Of a stretch of DNA of 64,000 bases, positions 35,285-50,649 are shown one piece after another (position 1 is the first letter of the stretch; every line of letters begins with the position of its first letter). The translations under genes were made by a program, and so were the position numbers. The stretch is taken from NCBI RefSeq assembly GCF_047948215.1, contig NC_134458.1, positions 136,167,536 to 136,231,535 on the forward strand, read 5' to 3'. A model generated the notes under the pieces. The model had not been told where the DNA came from and searched no databases. It was given only the letters and a program-made list of their open reading frames with translations. The stretch is from Lycorma delicatula (taxonomy: Eukaryota > Arthropoda > Insecta > Hemiptera > Fulgoridae).

Positions 35285-36170
35285 GAATGCTGGCCGAATG
35301 GTAACGTAGATGGGATACCTCGACAAGGGAAGGTGGAGTTACGAGTTAATAAGGGACATCAAGCCGTGGTTCGGGAGGAAGACTGGAGAGCTGAGCTTTT
35401 GACTCTCGCAATTCCTTACGGGCCATGGCTGTTTCAGGACAAACTTACATCGGAGGAGACGTGTAAAAGACGACAGGTGTCCCTGTTGTTTACTGGTGGA
35501 TTCGCCAGCACATGGATGTTCCACTGTTTCAGTTGGGAAGCTCAAAGACAGCACTTTTACAGAGTGACACCAGCATTATTATCAAAATAATGCTTAAGTC
35601 GGACGAGGCATTCAATACCATTAAAAATTTTGTCCACGTCACATGATTTGGTTTTTAGCACAGCATTGATCGCCAAGAGCAAAGATGCCGGCTACCAAGA
35701 AGACGCCTTGAAGACCTCATGAAGATCTGGGTATCGAGGAACGGCAATGCGGGGCCGATTGACCCGGGGGAGAGTTCACCCTGACAACCATCGTCTGTCT
35801 GCACAAGCGCGGGTGGATGGCGGTATTGATGCTCCCGGGAAACCAGATCCCCCGTGCGCGACACCTCTTCGTGGAATCGTCACCTTTTGGTGGCATTGAA
35901 GCGGACGGGACTGGAGGTTCACACTGTCCGATGAATCACCGCTAAGGGTTCATACCTGTCTGGGAGCTACGCATGCCTTTGGTGAATCCGGTTCCTAGAC
36001 TGGGGATTTTGGCTTAATGGGTTCAACTTTCACATACCCGGGGGGCGTCATGCTTCGGTCCTTCTGGGCCTGCACGACTCCGAGGAGCGGTACCAATATC
36101 TTTGGTCCTTCCGTTCGGGATGACGAGCGGAGACTAACATAGTTGCATCACTGCACACATTAAAAAAAAG
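35285..36170 (+). mobile_element. R1-like non-LTR retrotransposon, 5'-truncated 3' end
   Basis: A sharply bounded GC-rich block. It opens with the decayed C-terminus of an R1/TRAS-type ORF2 (35322-35646), continues with roughly 480 bp of GC-rich 3' untranslated region and ends in a short A-rich tail (CACATTAAAAAAAAG, about 36158-36172). A 5'-truncated copy with an A-rich end is the usual result of LINE insertion. The ORFs at 35333-35590, 35339-35554 and 35655-35864 are pieces or shadows of this element. Confidence 0.75.
35322..35646 (+). pseudogene. R1-like LINE ORF2 C-terminus, frameshifted
   Basis: Reading from 35322 gives DKGRWSYELIRDIKPWFGRK then TGELSF, a stop (TGA 35400-35402), then LSQFLTGHGCFRTNLHRRRR. 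This is the conserved region C-terminal to the reverse transcriptase of R1-clade LINEs (GRWT..LIPDI..W..RK.GE..F.LTQ.L.GHGCF..YLH). A cysteine-rich C-x2-C (CPCC) with downstream H follows. The remaining ligands (WMFHCFSWEAQR) lie in another frame, so there is a frameshift near 35510-35520. A third frame after about 35583 reads KIMLKSDEAFNTIKNFVHVT and stops at 35646, as the family's C-terminus does. At least two frameshifts and one stop make it dead. Confidence 0.8.
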
Positions 36171-36212
36171 TAAAATAAACTTAAGATATTCATTTACAAT
36201 ATTGTAATGAAA

Positions 36213-37320
36213 TAAAACTCCGATTATCCGGATTAAGATGGGGACAGATCCATCGGATAAATCAAAATCAGGAAAATTTACAAAATTTGTAAAAACGCAC
36301 GTAGCTTAAATAATAATAAAAATAAATAAACAGTTTATTAACATGTTTGTTTAACATAATTTTAATTAATTAGTTTAATTTAATTTAAAGAGTAATTAAA
36401 TTTAATAAGTTGATTAACAATACGCTAATGTTTATTTAGTTACTAAAAATTAATTTACGTAGTTTTAAACGTAAAATCAACAAAAATCGGTGTCATTTGT
36501 AACTCATAACCATGTGAGACATATTGGGTTGATGTCGACTCAACAGTTATTTCCATTTTTGTATATTTACCCTAAGTCCAAGCCTCATTAATAATTCTCT
36601 TTGCGTTAACAACTCATAACCGGTTCATTAGCTCGAAACCCCATTTTTTATTTATACCATGAGTACAATGAGTTTAGATGTGTCGATCATTCGTATGGGC
36701 ATTGGCCTATGCTTCATAGATTACCTTAAGTTACTCGGATTGTCATTTATTACACTAACTACTTTCAAAAATGGTTTTACTTATTTCATACAGTATTTAT
36801 TACATTACTTTTATTTTTTTTATTTTCGTTCCGACCACTACGGATCATTTCTGACTTCTTTTTCTTTTCGCAAAAGGTTTTCATTCTTTTGCTCTGTTGC
36901 CTTTCTTCCATCCATTTATTCAGGTTTATCCCTTCTTTTTCTTTCTCTCTGGATACTTTGATTCTCGAATCACTATTCTAAATTTATATCTATGTCTTTA
37001 CACAGATTCTTAGCAATGTTTAATGTTTTTAGATTTGTTCCTATATCTTTTAATCAGTTGGTCTTTGTGGCTCTGTTTATGTAGAAATTAAATATTTGTT
37101 CAGTCAATCTTTGGTTGTCCATTCTGAATAATGTCCATAAAACTGTAATCTTATTTTCCGGATTAGTATAATTAATTAAATTACTTTTATTATTAACTAT
37201 AAAAAAAAATAGTCTAAATATTTCTTATTATATATTTATAATTAATAAGAATTAAAACAAAAAAAAAAATATTAAAACAAACGTTTTTCGGTTCTGCAGA
37301 TAAATCGGATAACGTAAATA
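36213..37320. mobile_element. Possible pogo/Tigger-like deletion derivative
   Basis: CTCCGATTATCCGGATTAAG at 36219-36238 and the GATAAATC that follows resemble the termini of pogo/Tigger elements (CGATTATCCGGA type). A roughly inverted match (GATAAATCGGATAACG, about 37300-37314) lies 1.1 kb downstream. No pogo transposase is visible between them; instead there is a LINE remnant. The termini are diverged, so this is tentative. Confidence 0.3.
36800..37150 (-). pseudogene. LINE endonuclease/reverse-transcriptase C-terminal tail remnant
   Basis: On the minus strand successive frames give FYGHYSEWTT, then RLTEQIFNFYINRATKTN, a stop where the family usually has W, then LKDIGTNLKTLNIAKNLCKD. Frame changes then lead to VIRESKYPERKKKK and NLNKWMEERQQSKRMKTF. 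This order matches the distal C-terminus of a common insect LINE ORF2: GHV.RM...RL...IF....K....W...I..DL..L.I, then RK..R..I.E..., then KWTEERR..HS.RMK..W. Several frameshifts and stops show it is dead. The plus-strand ORF at 36659-36961 is antisense to it and rejected. It may be the same LINE type as 21690-22250, but they cover different parts. Confidence 0.7.
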
Positions 37321-37535
37321 TTTATATATACCTTCCTGATAATGGAGAAGTAGAAAAAATTTTTCCTAAAACTAAAATTATTTATCTATATACAAAGCGT
37401 ATACGTAAAATATTAAAGAATCGTATTAGAAATTATATTCAAACCAGTCAATTATTTTTTTCTTCGTTTTATAATTAAATTAGCTAATTAAACAACTTAA
37501 TTTACGTAAATTTTTACTTTCCTAGCATCATAACT
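37321..37535. other. AT-rich spacer
   Basis: Nothing recognised. Confidence 0.6.
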
Positions 37536-37539
37536 CTAG

Positions 37540-37880
37540 AGCTATGCTGTAAGAAAAAGCATGGTAATTAATCAAAAACTGGGATTTTTGCGTTTCTCGA
37601 CATTTCATGACCCAAGGACTCAATATACAAAAACAAAAAAAAGTGGGGGCTAATATTCATTTGTACATGTGTTGGCGTGTTTGAAGCTTAATAGCTTTTG
37701 TCTGGATAAACAAGTTTTGATGAATCTATCATAGAGACCCGTGTACATGGGAAAATTTGTTGGTAAACGTTTGGGGTTAATATTTTCAAGGGGTGGAATA
37801 GATAGGTTCTTTGGGATCAGTTTCTCAAAATTTTGCAAACATAACCCTACTTTATATTAAACTCGGTGCACGCATGCATC
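37540..37880 (-). repeat. Dispersed repeat family G, copy 1
   Basis: On the minus strand it shares GGGTTATGTTTGCAAAATTT..GA, CTGATCCCAAAGAACCTAT, CAAACGTTTACCAACAAATT and GGGTCATGAAATGTCGAGAA with the copy at 60880-61145, in the same order over roughly 300 bp. The 62-codon ORF at 37650-37838 is repeat translation. Confidence 0.6.
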
Positions 37881-37954
37881 TTAAATTTTTAAAATAAATT
37901 TTCCCCAAATACTCCCTCTTTCCCAAAAATTGCTATATTTTTATTTGCTATATT

Positions 37955-38062
37955 TAAGCTAAGAAAACGAAACAAAAAAGAATACCTAAGTAATGGAGTT
38001 ACAATTTAATTTGTATTGCTTTATTACATGCTTTACACAGTGTTGAAGTTATATAATGTAAT
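37955..38062 (+). repeat. 108-bp direct duplication, copy 1
   Basis: TAAGCTAAGAAAACGAAACA ... GAAGTTATATAATGTAA is repeated almost perfectly at 39927-40033. Only a few changes occur, in the middle (TTGCTTTA vs TTACTTAATA, and CACAG vs CAG). Such identity in a decayed background implies a recent event. Confidence 0.9.
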
Positions 38063-39025
38063 TTTTTAACCGATTTTTTTTTTTTTTATTCTTCCTAAGA
38101 ATATTAGTCTTGCAAGTGATCAAAAATAATAATTTAGGGGTAATACTGTTGTTCGAAAGCCGATCAAAATTTAGAATATCGATTTTTTGAATCTTTCAAA
38201 CTTTTATCACGTATCATTTTACTTTTCAATTATATAAGATTAAATAGCAAAATGAAGTATAACAACTTTGTTGACAGCTCTTTTTAAATGTAACTTGAAT
38301 ATTTTTTTTCAATTCAATTGATTAAATAAAACAAGATATTTTTTTCTGAATTTATAATAATTATGGAAATTAAAATACATTGATCAAAAGACATAAATCA
38401 ATTTTGAAATACGAAACTAAATATTTTTATTTTATTTTGTTTTCTCTTTCAAGAGTATATTGTCTTATAAACCGTTTGTTATTTGAATGAATCATTAAAT
38501 TTACCCATACGTCATTTGTTTCATTTCAACTGAAATGAATGTAATTTTAATTAGTGAATAACAGACGAAAGATCTGTATAAAAATGCTACTTCATTTAAC
38601 ACATATCGTAAAAAACAAAATAGTCCTTGGATTCGTAAGAAAAACCCGTAATATATTAATATTTTGATGGTTAAACTTATAATTTATAATTTTTTTTGTA
38701 GAATATTATTTTCACAGATTTCTTATAATATCATTTAACAATATAACCGTATTCTACGTTTCTTTTTTTGTATTAATTTGTTCGTTTATTCTACACATTG
38801 TTTTTTTTATACCCATATTCTTTTGTCGCCCTTCCAACCTCTAAGCGACTTTTTCTCGGAGGTTTTAAATATCTAGCTGCCTCCTCTAGTAAGAGATCTT
38901 CATAATATTTCTAAATTATCAAAGCTTTGATAGTCATCTGAACCTGATTATCTTTTGGTTTTAATTTTTAATTTAAACTAACATTTGTTATTATAAGTGT
39001 CTTTATTATTTATAAATACATATAT
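38063..39025. other. AT-rich non-coding stretch
   Basis: Nothing recognisable. A small GC-richer patch lies near 38825-38890. Confidence 0.6.
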
Positions 39026-39030
39026 AACTC

Positions 39031-39350
39031 ACCGGGTTAGTCTAGAGGTTAAATTAGTAATCGCAAAATCAGCAGCTGATTTTTGAAGTCGAGAGCTGTT
39101 GTAAAGGCAGTTGCTTTTATATGGATTTGAAACTGTGGTTAACGTTGTTTAAATTAATCAAAAAACCCAGGAGTGGTCGACCTGAGTCTGTTCCAGGGTA
39201 TATGTTTACGAGTATTTACATTTACATTGCACTACAACTGCAGCTACATCAGGCTTGGCAAGTTGGTAGCAGTAATTTTATATGCCTATACACACACAAG
39301 CGCGCAGACCCGGCATTAGCTGGAAAACTGATTGGAGAAATATATATAAT
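39031..39350 (+). mobile_element. tRNA-derived SINE, family A
   Basis: Starts GGGTTAGTCTAGAGGTTAAA (tRNA D-arm/A-box-like), then AATCAGCAGCTGATTTTTGA, AGTCGAGAGCTG, TAAAGGCAGTTGCTTTTATA, TGGATTTGAAAC, AGTGGTCGACCTGAGTCTGT and a tail of TTTACATTTACATTGCACTA. The copies at 7865-8085 (-) and 56018-56115 (+) share these blocks. The B-box region is deleted in this copy. The ORF at 39121-39360 only translates the SINE body. Confidence 0.75.
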
Positions 39351-39926
39351 ATATGTATAATGTGTTAATACACAGCACAAAATCATTTAATTGAAAACAG
39401 ATTCAATTTCAATTTTATGTTTTTAATACTGTAATAAATAACCTAAAAAATTTATTCAAAGAAAATTGATTATATTTTTACCATGTAAAGAGATAGTTTT
39501 AATGTTTAAACCAATGAAATATTTGTGGTTAAGATAATACAAGGGTAAACAATATTTACAGACAGATATATTTTATTTTGTAAGCTAAAAAGTTACAAAC
39601 ATTAAATTTGTTAGTTTATTACGTATGAAATGTTGCATAAACAATACCAATAATCATTCTGTCAAGAGTTAACGCATGAATAAATAATATGAAATTACAT
39701 TACATTTGTAAGTAAAAAAAAAAATAATAATAAATAAATAATAACTACATACTCCTCAATAATAATGACAGTTATTACACTACAGTATTACATAGTGGTT
39801 CGTTGTTATTGTTATTGTTGCTGTGTTAAGATGTTGTGGTTAAACTCTTTTTACACACGTGTAAATCAATCAGCACGGTACTTCATACAGTTAAGTTAAT
39901 ACTGTAATTCTAAAATGAAAGAACTG
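39351..39926. other. AT-rich non-coding stretch
   Basis: Nothing recognised. Confidence 0.6.
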
Positions 39927-40033
39927 TAAGCTAAGAAAACGAAACAAAAAAGAATACCTAAGTAATGGAGTTACAATTTAATTTGTATTACTTAATATTA
40001 CATGCTTTACAGTGTTGAAGTTATATAATGTAA
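39927..40033 (+). repeat. 108-bp direct duplication, copy 2
   Basis: Near-identical partner of 37955-38062, same orientation, about 1.97 kb downstream. A SINE lies between the two copies. Confidence 0.9.
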
Positions 40034-40804
40034 ACATTTCAAACAAATCCACTTATAAAGTAATTATCACGTATTAATAAATGAATATCAATGGCTGATT
40101 TCTATTTTTAAACTTTATTTAAATACATTTTTTCATTGCAACAGTAATATCAAATTTTTCTCTCTCTACACACGCCCGCGCGTGCACGAAAACATACTGC
40201 ACTTTCTTTAATTTTTAGAAAAAAAAAACACTTTGCTCTTGATTTCTCTAAAATTTTTAACATACTAATAAAAGAAGCGTTTTTTTTATGAATCTTCAAG
40301 CTTTACTACTGTATTGACCAATTTCAACGACGATACATTTTTAATTTTGTATAAGTTCTTCTGGTAATTCTTTTACAAGTTTTTTCACTTAACTTAAGTA
40401 TCTTTTTTTAACAAATCATTAAATATGTATCAAGACAATTTCAAGAAGGAAAACTTGGAGAAAAAATAAAGATATAAACATTCCTGCATTCCAAAAAGCC
40501 TTAATAATAACGTGAAAATCACCTGGCAGTTCCTTCATGTCGTTTCTCTACATACTGTTTCTTAATTTTTTTAAAATTGCACGCGTTTGTTATCTTTTCA
40601 TTTTTTATCATAAAGTCGGAATTTTTTATGTAACTATCCATATTTCAAATAAACAAAATAAGTGTAAAATAAAATTATTTTTAAAAAACATCCTCAAAAA
40701 ACCGTTCTCAAAAGTAAAATAACTGTTTAATATATTTACTAAATTTTTTTTTTTAAATTTTTTTTTTTTTATTTGCTTGATGATATCACCAGCTTGAAGT
40801 TTTT
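40034..40804. other. AT-rich non-coding stretch
   Basis: No gene. Short GC tract (CACGCCCGCGCGTGCACG) near 40172-40189. Confidence 0.6.
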
Positions 40805-40910
40805 GCGTGAAAAATGAAAATGGAATTATGAAGCGTCTGACCGGGATTCAAACCCAAGACCACCAGATGAAAGGCCGAGACGCTACCATTCCGCCACGGA
40901 GATCGGAAAA
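40805..40910 (-). mobile_element. tRNA-derived SINE, family B, copy 4
   Basis: On the minus strand it reads CCGATCTCCGTGGCGGAATG, GTAGCGTCTCGGCCTTTCAT, CTGGTGGTCTTGGGTTTGAA, TCCCGGTCAGAC. This is a nearly complete tRNA-like head with A-box, CTTTCA loop and B-box, followed by a short tail. It is the best-preserved head in the window apart from the 8213-8362 copy. Confidence 0.85.
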
Positions 40911-43120
40911 TTTTTAATTTTGCCTTTTGAAGTTCTTGTCAAGTAGAACGTCATTCAGCTGTTGTAGTATTTATTTTAATTTTGTGCCATTTCAGAAAAT
41001 ATAAATTCAAAGATTATGAATCTTTTTACTGTTAAGAGGGCTTTTCTTAGTCAGTTTTACCTTCTTTAAGTCTGTTTTACAAATACTTTGAATTATAAAT
41101 TTATTTCATAAAATCAGATTAAGTTATTCTACTACAATTCAGTACACATTCTTGATCTCAAATTTTCTACGAAATATATTCGCGTAAATCTTGTATTTTT
41201 CGTCTTTAAAATTCTAAAATGCAGACCATCTAAATTTTTGAGATTTTATTCATACCTGTAAGTTATACAATTCAGTTAAAATATTTTTAAAGGGTATAAT
41301 ATAAAGAAATATGTTCTGAACAAATGGAATATCTCTTAAATGCGAATACAAAATACCCCCCAGTTACGGCTGAAATCTTTTAGCGTTTTAAAGCTAATTT
41401 CATAACAGAAAGGAAAATCAGACTGAATTTTTATAAATGTATTTTTAAAAAAGCTGCTCCTTGTCAAAATGAAGCGTTACAAATTTTAAAAGAAATATTT
41501 GCTAAGATAGTTGTTTCAAATTTTATTTTGTCTTATAATTAATTTTAATTATAAAAGTTCTGAGAATGTGAATAATAAGGAATAACTTTTATTATAAGAT
41601 GAATAGTCTATATTTAGGTCAGATTTTTTTTTTTTTTTTTAATTTCATTGAAACAAAAATTCTACAAACTCGGTTTAATTTTAAATGATAAATGTATTTA
41701 TCATTTAAATACATTTATCGGTATACATTTAAATGATTTTAAATGTATAATTTTAAACGATTCAAGAAGAAAACGATTACACATATTTGAATAATTAGGT
41801 TTTTTTCATTTTAGAGCAAAATACACATAAATTAGTTATGAAAAATATTTTCATAACAAATCTTTAAATATTAACAAATCTGCCACACTTTGCGAGGGGA
41901 GGTGAAAATTAAAAAAAATACTTAAAATTTTAAAGTAAAAAATATAGTAGATGAGATTATAAATGAACTGTGAATATTGTGAGTATATCGACAAAACTTG
42001 CACTTTCTTATTAACTATTTATTTTCATCTTCTCCTTTCTTTATATTTTTGACATCTTACATCTTTTCCATGATTATATGTAAGATAAAATAAGAAGAAC
42101 GTAGTAATATTATTACAATTAAATATAAACAGAAAACTCTTTTACTTAGATAATTATATCCAGATAATTAAAACTATAAGCTTAGTTTGTTTATTTGTAT
42201 TTTTAGGTTCTGTTCATAAGTATATTAGTGAAAATGGAAGGAAAACTGGTTAGTTTCTAGAAGCAATATTTCTTGAGGAAAAAATGAAGAATAGTCAAAT
42301 TGCATGCGATATTACACTTATACGGTATTCTGTAAAATGTAATCATAAAAGTACAATGTATGTATACATTTTACCGAGATGAAATTTGTTAATTCAATTC
42401 TAAATATGTTAAAAAAACATGAACTTATTTTTTTACTCTATTTCGAGGAAGGTCGAATGACCCGTCAGAAAAATCATAGTAAGTAAAACTTGTAATCCGT
42501 TAATTAAATGTATTTTTTGATTATTATTAGAATAGCATGAAAAAATGATAAAATTTTAAAGTTATTAACAATTGTTTTAAAGTTATTCTTTAAATTAGGT
42601 ATGGTTCTTTTGACTGATATTTTCACTGATAAAGACATGGTATAATTAACTAAAAAAAAAATTCATCAGGAAGAACAAATTCTACGTAATTTGAGAGCGA
42701 TTTTTTATTAATATTTAATTTCGATTACCGATAATAATATTTATTTTAATTAATTAATGATTTTTCAATGAAATCAAATTCTTTTATGAACAAATTTTAC
42801 ATATAAATTCAATTAAACACTTTCGGAATTAATGAAATAAAAATATAATTCTGCAATTATTTCATCTTATTCAGAATATAAGTTTGATATGATGTACAAT
42901 TAAAAACAAAACAAAACAGTAAAAAAATTTAGTGCAATAATTAAGCCATCAATTAACGTACAATTACAGAAACCACAACCACAATAACAACCGAAGTAAA
43001 CCACTATAACAGAGAATAAATAAATCACTGGTCAGAAAAAGTGTTCTCTGTTTAAAAAAAAATAGCAATAAAAAATCTGACAGCAATTTAATGATGTACA
43101 GTAAATTGTTAAATGATATA
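40911..43120. other. AT-rich non-coding stretch
   Basis: No gene. It contains the AT hairpin at 41680-41709, T-runs near 41626-41640 and a weakly LINE-like sequence near 41400-41460 that I do not call. Confidence 0.55.
41680..41709. repeat. 14-bp perfect AT-rich inverted repeat, 2-nt spacer
   Basis: TTTAAATGATAAAT (41680-41693) and ATTTATCATTTAAA (41696-41709) are exact reverse complements around GT. Further partial copies of AAATGTAT/ATACATTT follow to about 41750, making a small nested-palindrome cluster. Confidence 0.85.
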
Positions 43121-43124
43121 AAAT

Positions 43125-43660
43125 ATGAGTGCATCCGGCGAGATGAACGGAGAAATGCTTCGCCGCTTTAAACCGGTGGTTGATTTGATGAATTGTGCAT
43201 GTTTGTGTTTGTGTATGAATATGTGTGTGTATGTATGTATATATTCGCGTCAGTCAGAAGAGTAGTGTATGTGTGAATCCAGTTATCAAATTATATATTA
43301 TTGGCCCATTGAACGTTTGATTAATAGTACAGTTGATGCCCCCAGCCCCCGATCTCCGATCCCCGATCAACGATGCTATACCGGTCGTGATGCTAGTAAC
43401 AAAGCTTTCGTTCGGTTTTATTGTTTTTATTCCGGATATGGAGTTAATTGTCGCAATGACAGGCACACAATGACGGACGATTCGTCATTGTGACGCCGTT
43501 ACGTCATGGGCAAAACGATGCCACTGCTTTTACTCATACATATATAACACTCAATAATGATTACTACCCTACCCCGAAACCACCCGAAATAATCAACCCC
43601 CACTATACTACCCATTTACTCACTCTAACCTTCTCATCGATATATACGTATTATTATTAC
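43125..43660. other. GC-richer island
   Basis: Balanced composition, a TGTGTG/TATG-rich patch (43197-43240), a run of GATC-type repeats (CCGATCTCCGATCCCCGATC, 43349-43368) and a perfect palindrome at 43466-43492. The three short ORFs on both strands (43254-43466, 43269-43493, 43490-43696) lack any domain I know. Possibly a regulatory or promoter-like region; no evidence settles it. Confidence 0.35.
43466..43492. repeat. 10-bp perfect inverted repeat, 7-nt spacer
   Basis: CACAATGACG (43466-43475) and CGTCATTGTG (43483-43492) pair exactly around GACGATT. CGTCA/TGACG half-sites on both arms resemble CREB/ATF-type cores; that is inference from the motif only. Confidence 0.75.
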
Positions 43661-44385
43661 CTGAAGGTAATAATATTCGTTTATACCGTTCGTTAAAGTA
43701 GTAGTTCGTTTATAATTATTTTTTAATAATATATCCCTATTACAGGACAGTTTTTTTTGTAATTATGGGTGTGTGAGTGAATGGTGTTTGGTATTTGTAA
43801 CTGAAATGAAACTCTAGTTACACTAGAGAAAAAAAACGGGTAAAAAATGATTGACGTTCAAGTAAAATGGTTAAAAACAGAAGAATTTTAATTGAATTAT
43901 CAACTCATAACAATTTTTCAAATTAATTTAAAAATCATTTACGACTGATAAATTTGGATTTGTAAATAAAAAATTTATGTATTTTATCCTATTGTAAAAA
44001 CACTAAAATAAATTAAATATAAATGGATGGATATATTTGTTGTTAAATAAACAAACATCTCTGGGGGAAAATATTTTTTTAAATTTTATTTCGTTTAATT
44101 TAAGCCATCTTTAGATAGATAAAATATTTTTAAACTTGTGATTGTTTCTTTTAGTTAAAGGCTATAATTTTGGTACAAAAAAAAATTTTGTTAGATAAAA
44201 ATATTCCAGATATTATGAAAGCATTTTCATATATTATAATAGGTAAATAACAGATTACAAACTGAATTTTAGACCGTTACGGAAATTTATATTTAGACGG
44301 TACAATCTATTAATATAAATTTATTAGGTAATGACATTCAGGTATATAACCTGCATAAAATAGTTAATTTATAAAAACCTTTTGT
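43661..44385. other. AT-rich non-coding stretch
   Basis: Nothing recognised. Confidence 0.6.
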
Positions 44386-44387
44386 TC

Positions 44388-45240
44388 AGTTCTGCGCAAG
44401 CAGACATTTCGTTTCCGATGCCCCTGCTATTCGCAGTCAGAAACGCACTGATTTAAAGAGTGCAACGCAGATACGTTCGATTAACAAGCAGACCCTACAT
44501 ATAAGCATCAAGTTTAAATCACTCACCACTGTGACTTACCGCATAAGCGTGTATGAAAAACACACTAATGAAAGTAACTCAAATTAAGGTTATATTGTCT
44601 GTTATCGACCTTACATTGAGCGTAACTGAAAAACAACCGACCAACTTCATCAAATTTTCACATTTAAAACTTCAAATACACCACATGTCTAAATTACAAT
44701 GATCATACAGCATATCTAAATTTCAATGAAATGAATGTAGTAGTTTTGCAAATTTTTGCACCACAAAATCTTATGTACATAGGCCTACACGCACGCGCGC
44801 ACGCAATACACCAGTGAAATGATGTAGTACTGAAATTTATTTGGACGTTAATCTAGAGGCGAAATTAATGGTTTTCTATGAATTTTGCCTGAAAATTTAC
44901 CTGAAAATTGTGTCCTGTTACATACCAGTCTATAATAAACGTTCAAAAATGAGCCAGCCATTTTCTGACTTTCTTGGCACGCTTCTGTACTGCTTTTGTT
45001 GCTGTTTTTAGTACTTCAGGGCTGTCCTTAAGTTACTCAGCCGCATCCATAATGCGGATAACTAATTCCTCATGAAAATGTATTTGTTTTATATATATAT
45101 ATATAAGGAAACTACTCTTTAAGTGAATGGTATTTTCGTACTTCTAATACCTAAAAGCGTAAAGAAAATTCATATTCACCCCTAATACCACCCGTGCGAC
45201 CGAAAGTAATACAGTTTTTCTTCGAAAAGTCGGTAAAACA
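44388..45240 (+). repeat. Dispersed repeat family E, copy 2
   Basis: Begins TTCAGTTCTGCGCAAGCAGA (44389-44408). It has GAGCGTAACTGAAAAACAAC, CAACTTCATCAAATTTTCAC, ATATCTAAATTTCAATGAAA, a TACATAGGCCTA block, AAGTGAATGGTATTTTCGTA, GCGTAAAGAAAATTCATATT and ends TTCTTCGAAAAGTCGG. It is longer than copy 1 because of extra sequence between the TACATAGGCCTA and AAGTGAATGG blocks (about 44790-45120). Confidence 0.8.
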
Positions 45241-45248
45241 AAACTGAG

Positions 45249-45310
45249 ACAGTTGTAGGACTTTCCCGTCACGTGGCCAAAGCCGCGTTCCAGGAAAGTC
45301 TTACAACTGT
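45249..45310. repeat. 18-bp inverted repeat with 26-nt loop
   Basis: ACAGTTGTAGGACTTTCC (45249-45266) and GGAAAGTCTTACAACTGT (45293-45310) pair with one mismatch. The loop is GC-rich (CGTCACGTGGCC...). It sits directly after family E copy 2. Confidence 0.85.
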
Positions 45311-45514
45311 GAGTTGATTCTGATGCGCGGCTTGTACACACATACACACAACTTAATTTTAAATATTTATTTTATTTTATTTAAATATAATACTTTTCGT
45401 TTATTTAATTCAATGATTCTAATCAAAGCGCGCGCGCATACCGTATTTAATTCACGCGAGTGTGGCGGTACTAGCGGTGACGATCAGCACTGACTAAACT
45501 AGTTTCCCAACTTA

Positions 45515-45640
45515 CATAGACCAAATTCGTTCGTACGGTCAGCAGACTGGTGCAGTCTCGACGCTTAACGCACCAGGTACGGAGTTAACTGGGCGATCGA
45601 GTTCGAGACCCAGCCAGACCGAATTACTTTTTCACAGTTT
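45515..45640 (+). mobile_element. tRNA-like SINE fragment, third type
   Basis: A CTGGTGCAGTCTCGACGCTT segment with an A-box-like look precedes the B-box-like GAGTTCGAGACCC (near 45599-45611) and CAGCCAGACCGAATTAC. The order of promoter boxes fits a tRNA-derived SINE head, but arm pairing is imperfect and no second copy is present. Confidence 0.4.
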
Positions 45641-45849
45641 AAATATTATTCATGTATTTAATTCTGCCGCTCGCCTGTGACATCACAATATAGCAGTAGT
45701 TTAGAGCATTTTTTGGGGCGGGGATGCGATTTTGCAAAAAACCTTTTTGTAAACATTATTATCTTTTAATTGTTAACAAATGTGCCTAAGAAAAATACGA
45801 CCTTAATTAGACGAAATCTCGAGATATTACGGGTGATCTTGCTCTACAG

Positions 45850-46140
45850 CCTCACCACCTTGACCTTTTAAGTTGAAAATTTAACGTCATCAATGGCCCA
45901 TATGTAGAAGTAATCTGACCAAGTTTGGTTAAAATCGGTCCTGTAGTTCTGGAGATATAAGTTGATTTAAAGGCCAACGCCGAACACACGTATAGACGAA
46001 CATTAAAATCCCGAAAATTTCTATCCTGTTTTTTGGGTTCCTTAGGTGTCAAAACGTCAAGATCCAGTGAAAATTGCATGTGCCCAAATTGGACCAATTA
46101 CAATTCTTTCTCCTTCTAGAGCTATAGCGCTAGACGGGAA
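45850..46140. repeat. Dispersed repeat family H, copy 1
   Basis: Contains CCAAGTTTGGTTAAAATCGG and TCCTGTAGTTCTGGAGATAT, which recur diverged at about 55455-55500 (TAGTTTGGTTAATATCGGTT, CTGTGATTTCGGAGGAGAT). Both are followed by a CGAACACACG/CAAACATATTTACATACA-like block. The 81-codon minus-strand ORF here is repeat translation. Confidence 0.5.
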
Positions 46141-50645
<4,505 letters not shown>

Positions 50646-50649
50646 AAAA

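Noticed and set aside
36659..36961. 100-codon plus-strand ORF with hydrophobic stretches
   Set aside because: It overlaps antisense a LINE C-terminal remnant whose motifs match a known family much better.
41385..41460. Plus-strand frame with an ERKIRLNFYK-like string, similar to the LINE KETRLKFYK motif
   Set aside because: The match is confined to a few residues and neither flank supports it; too weak to call.
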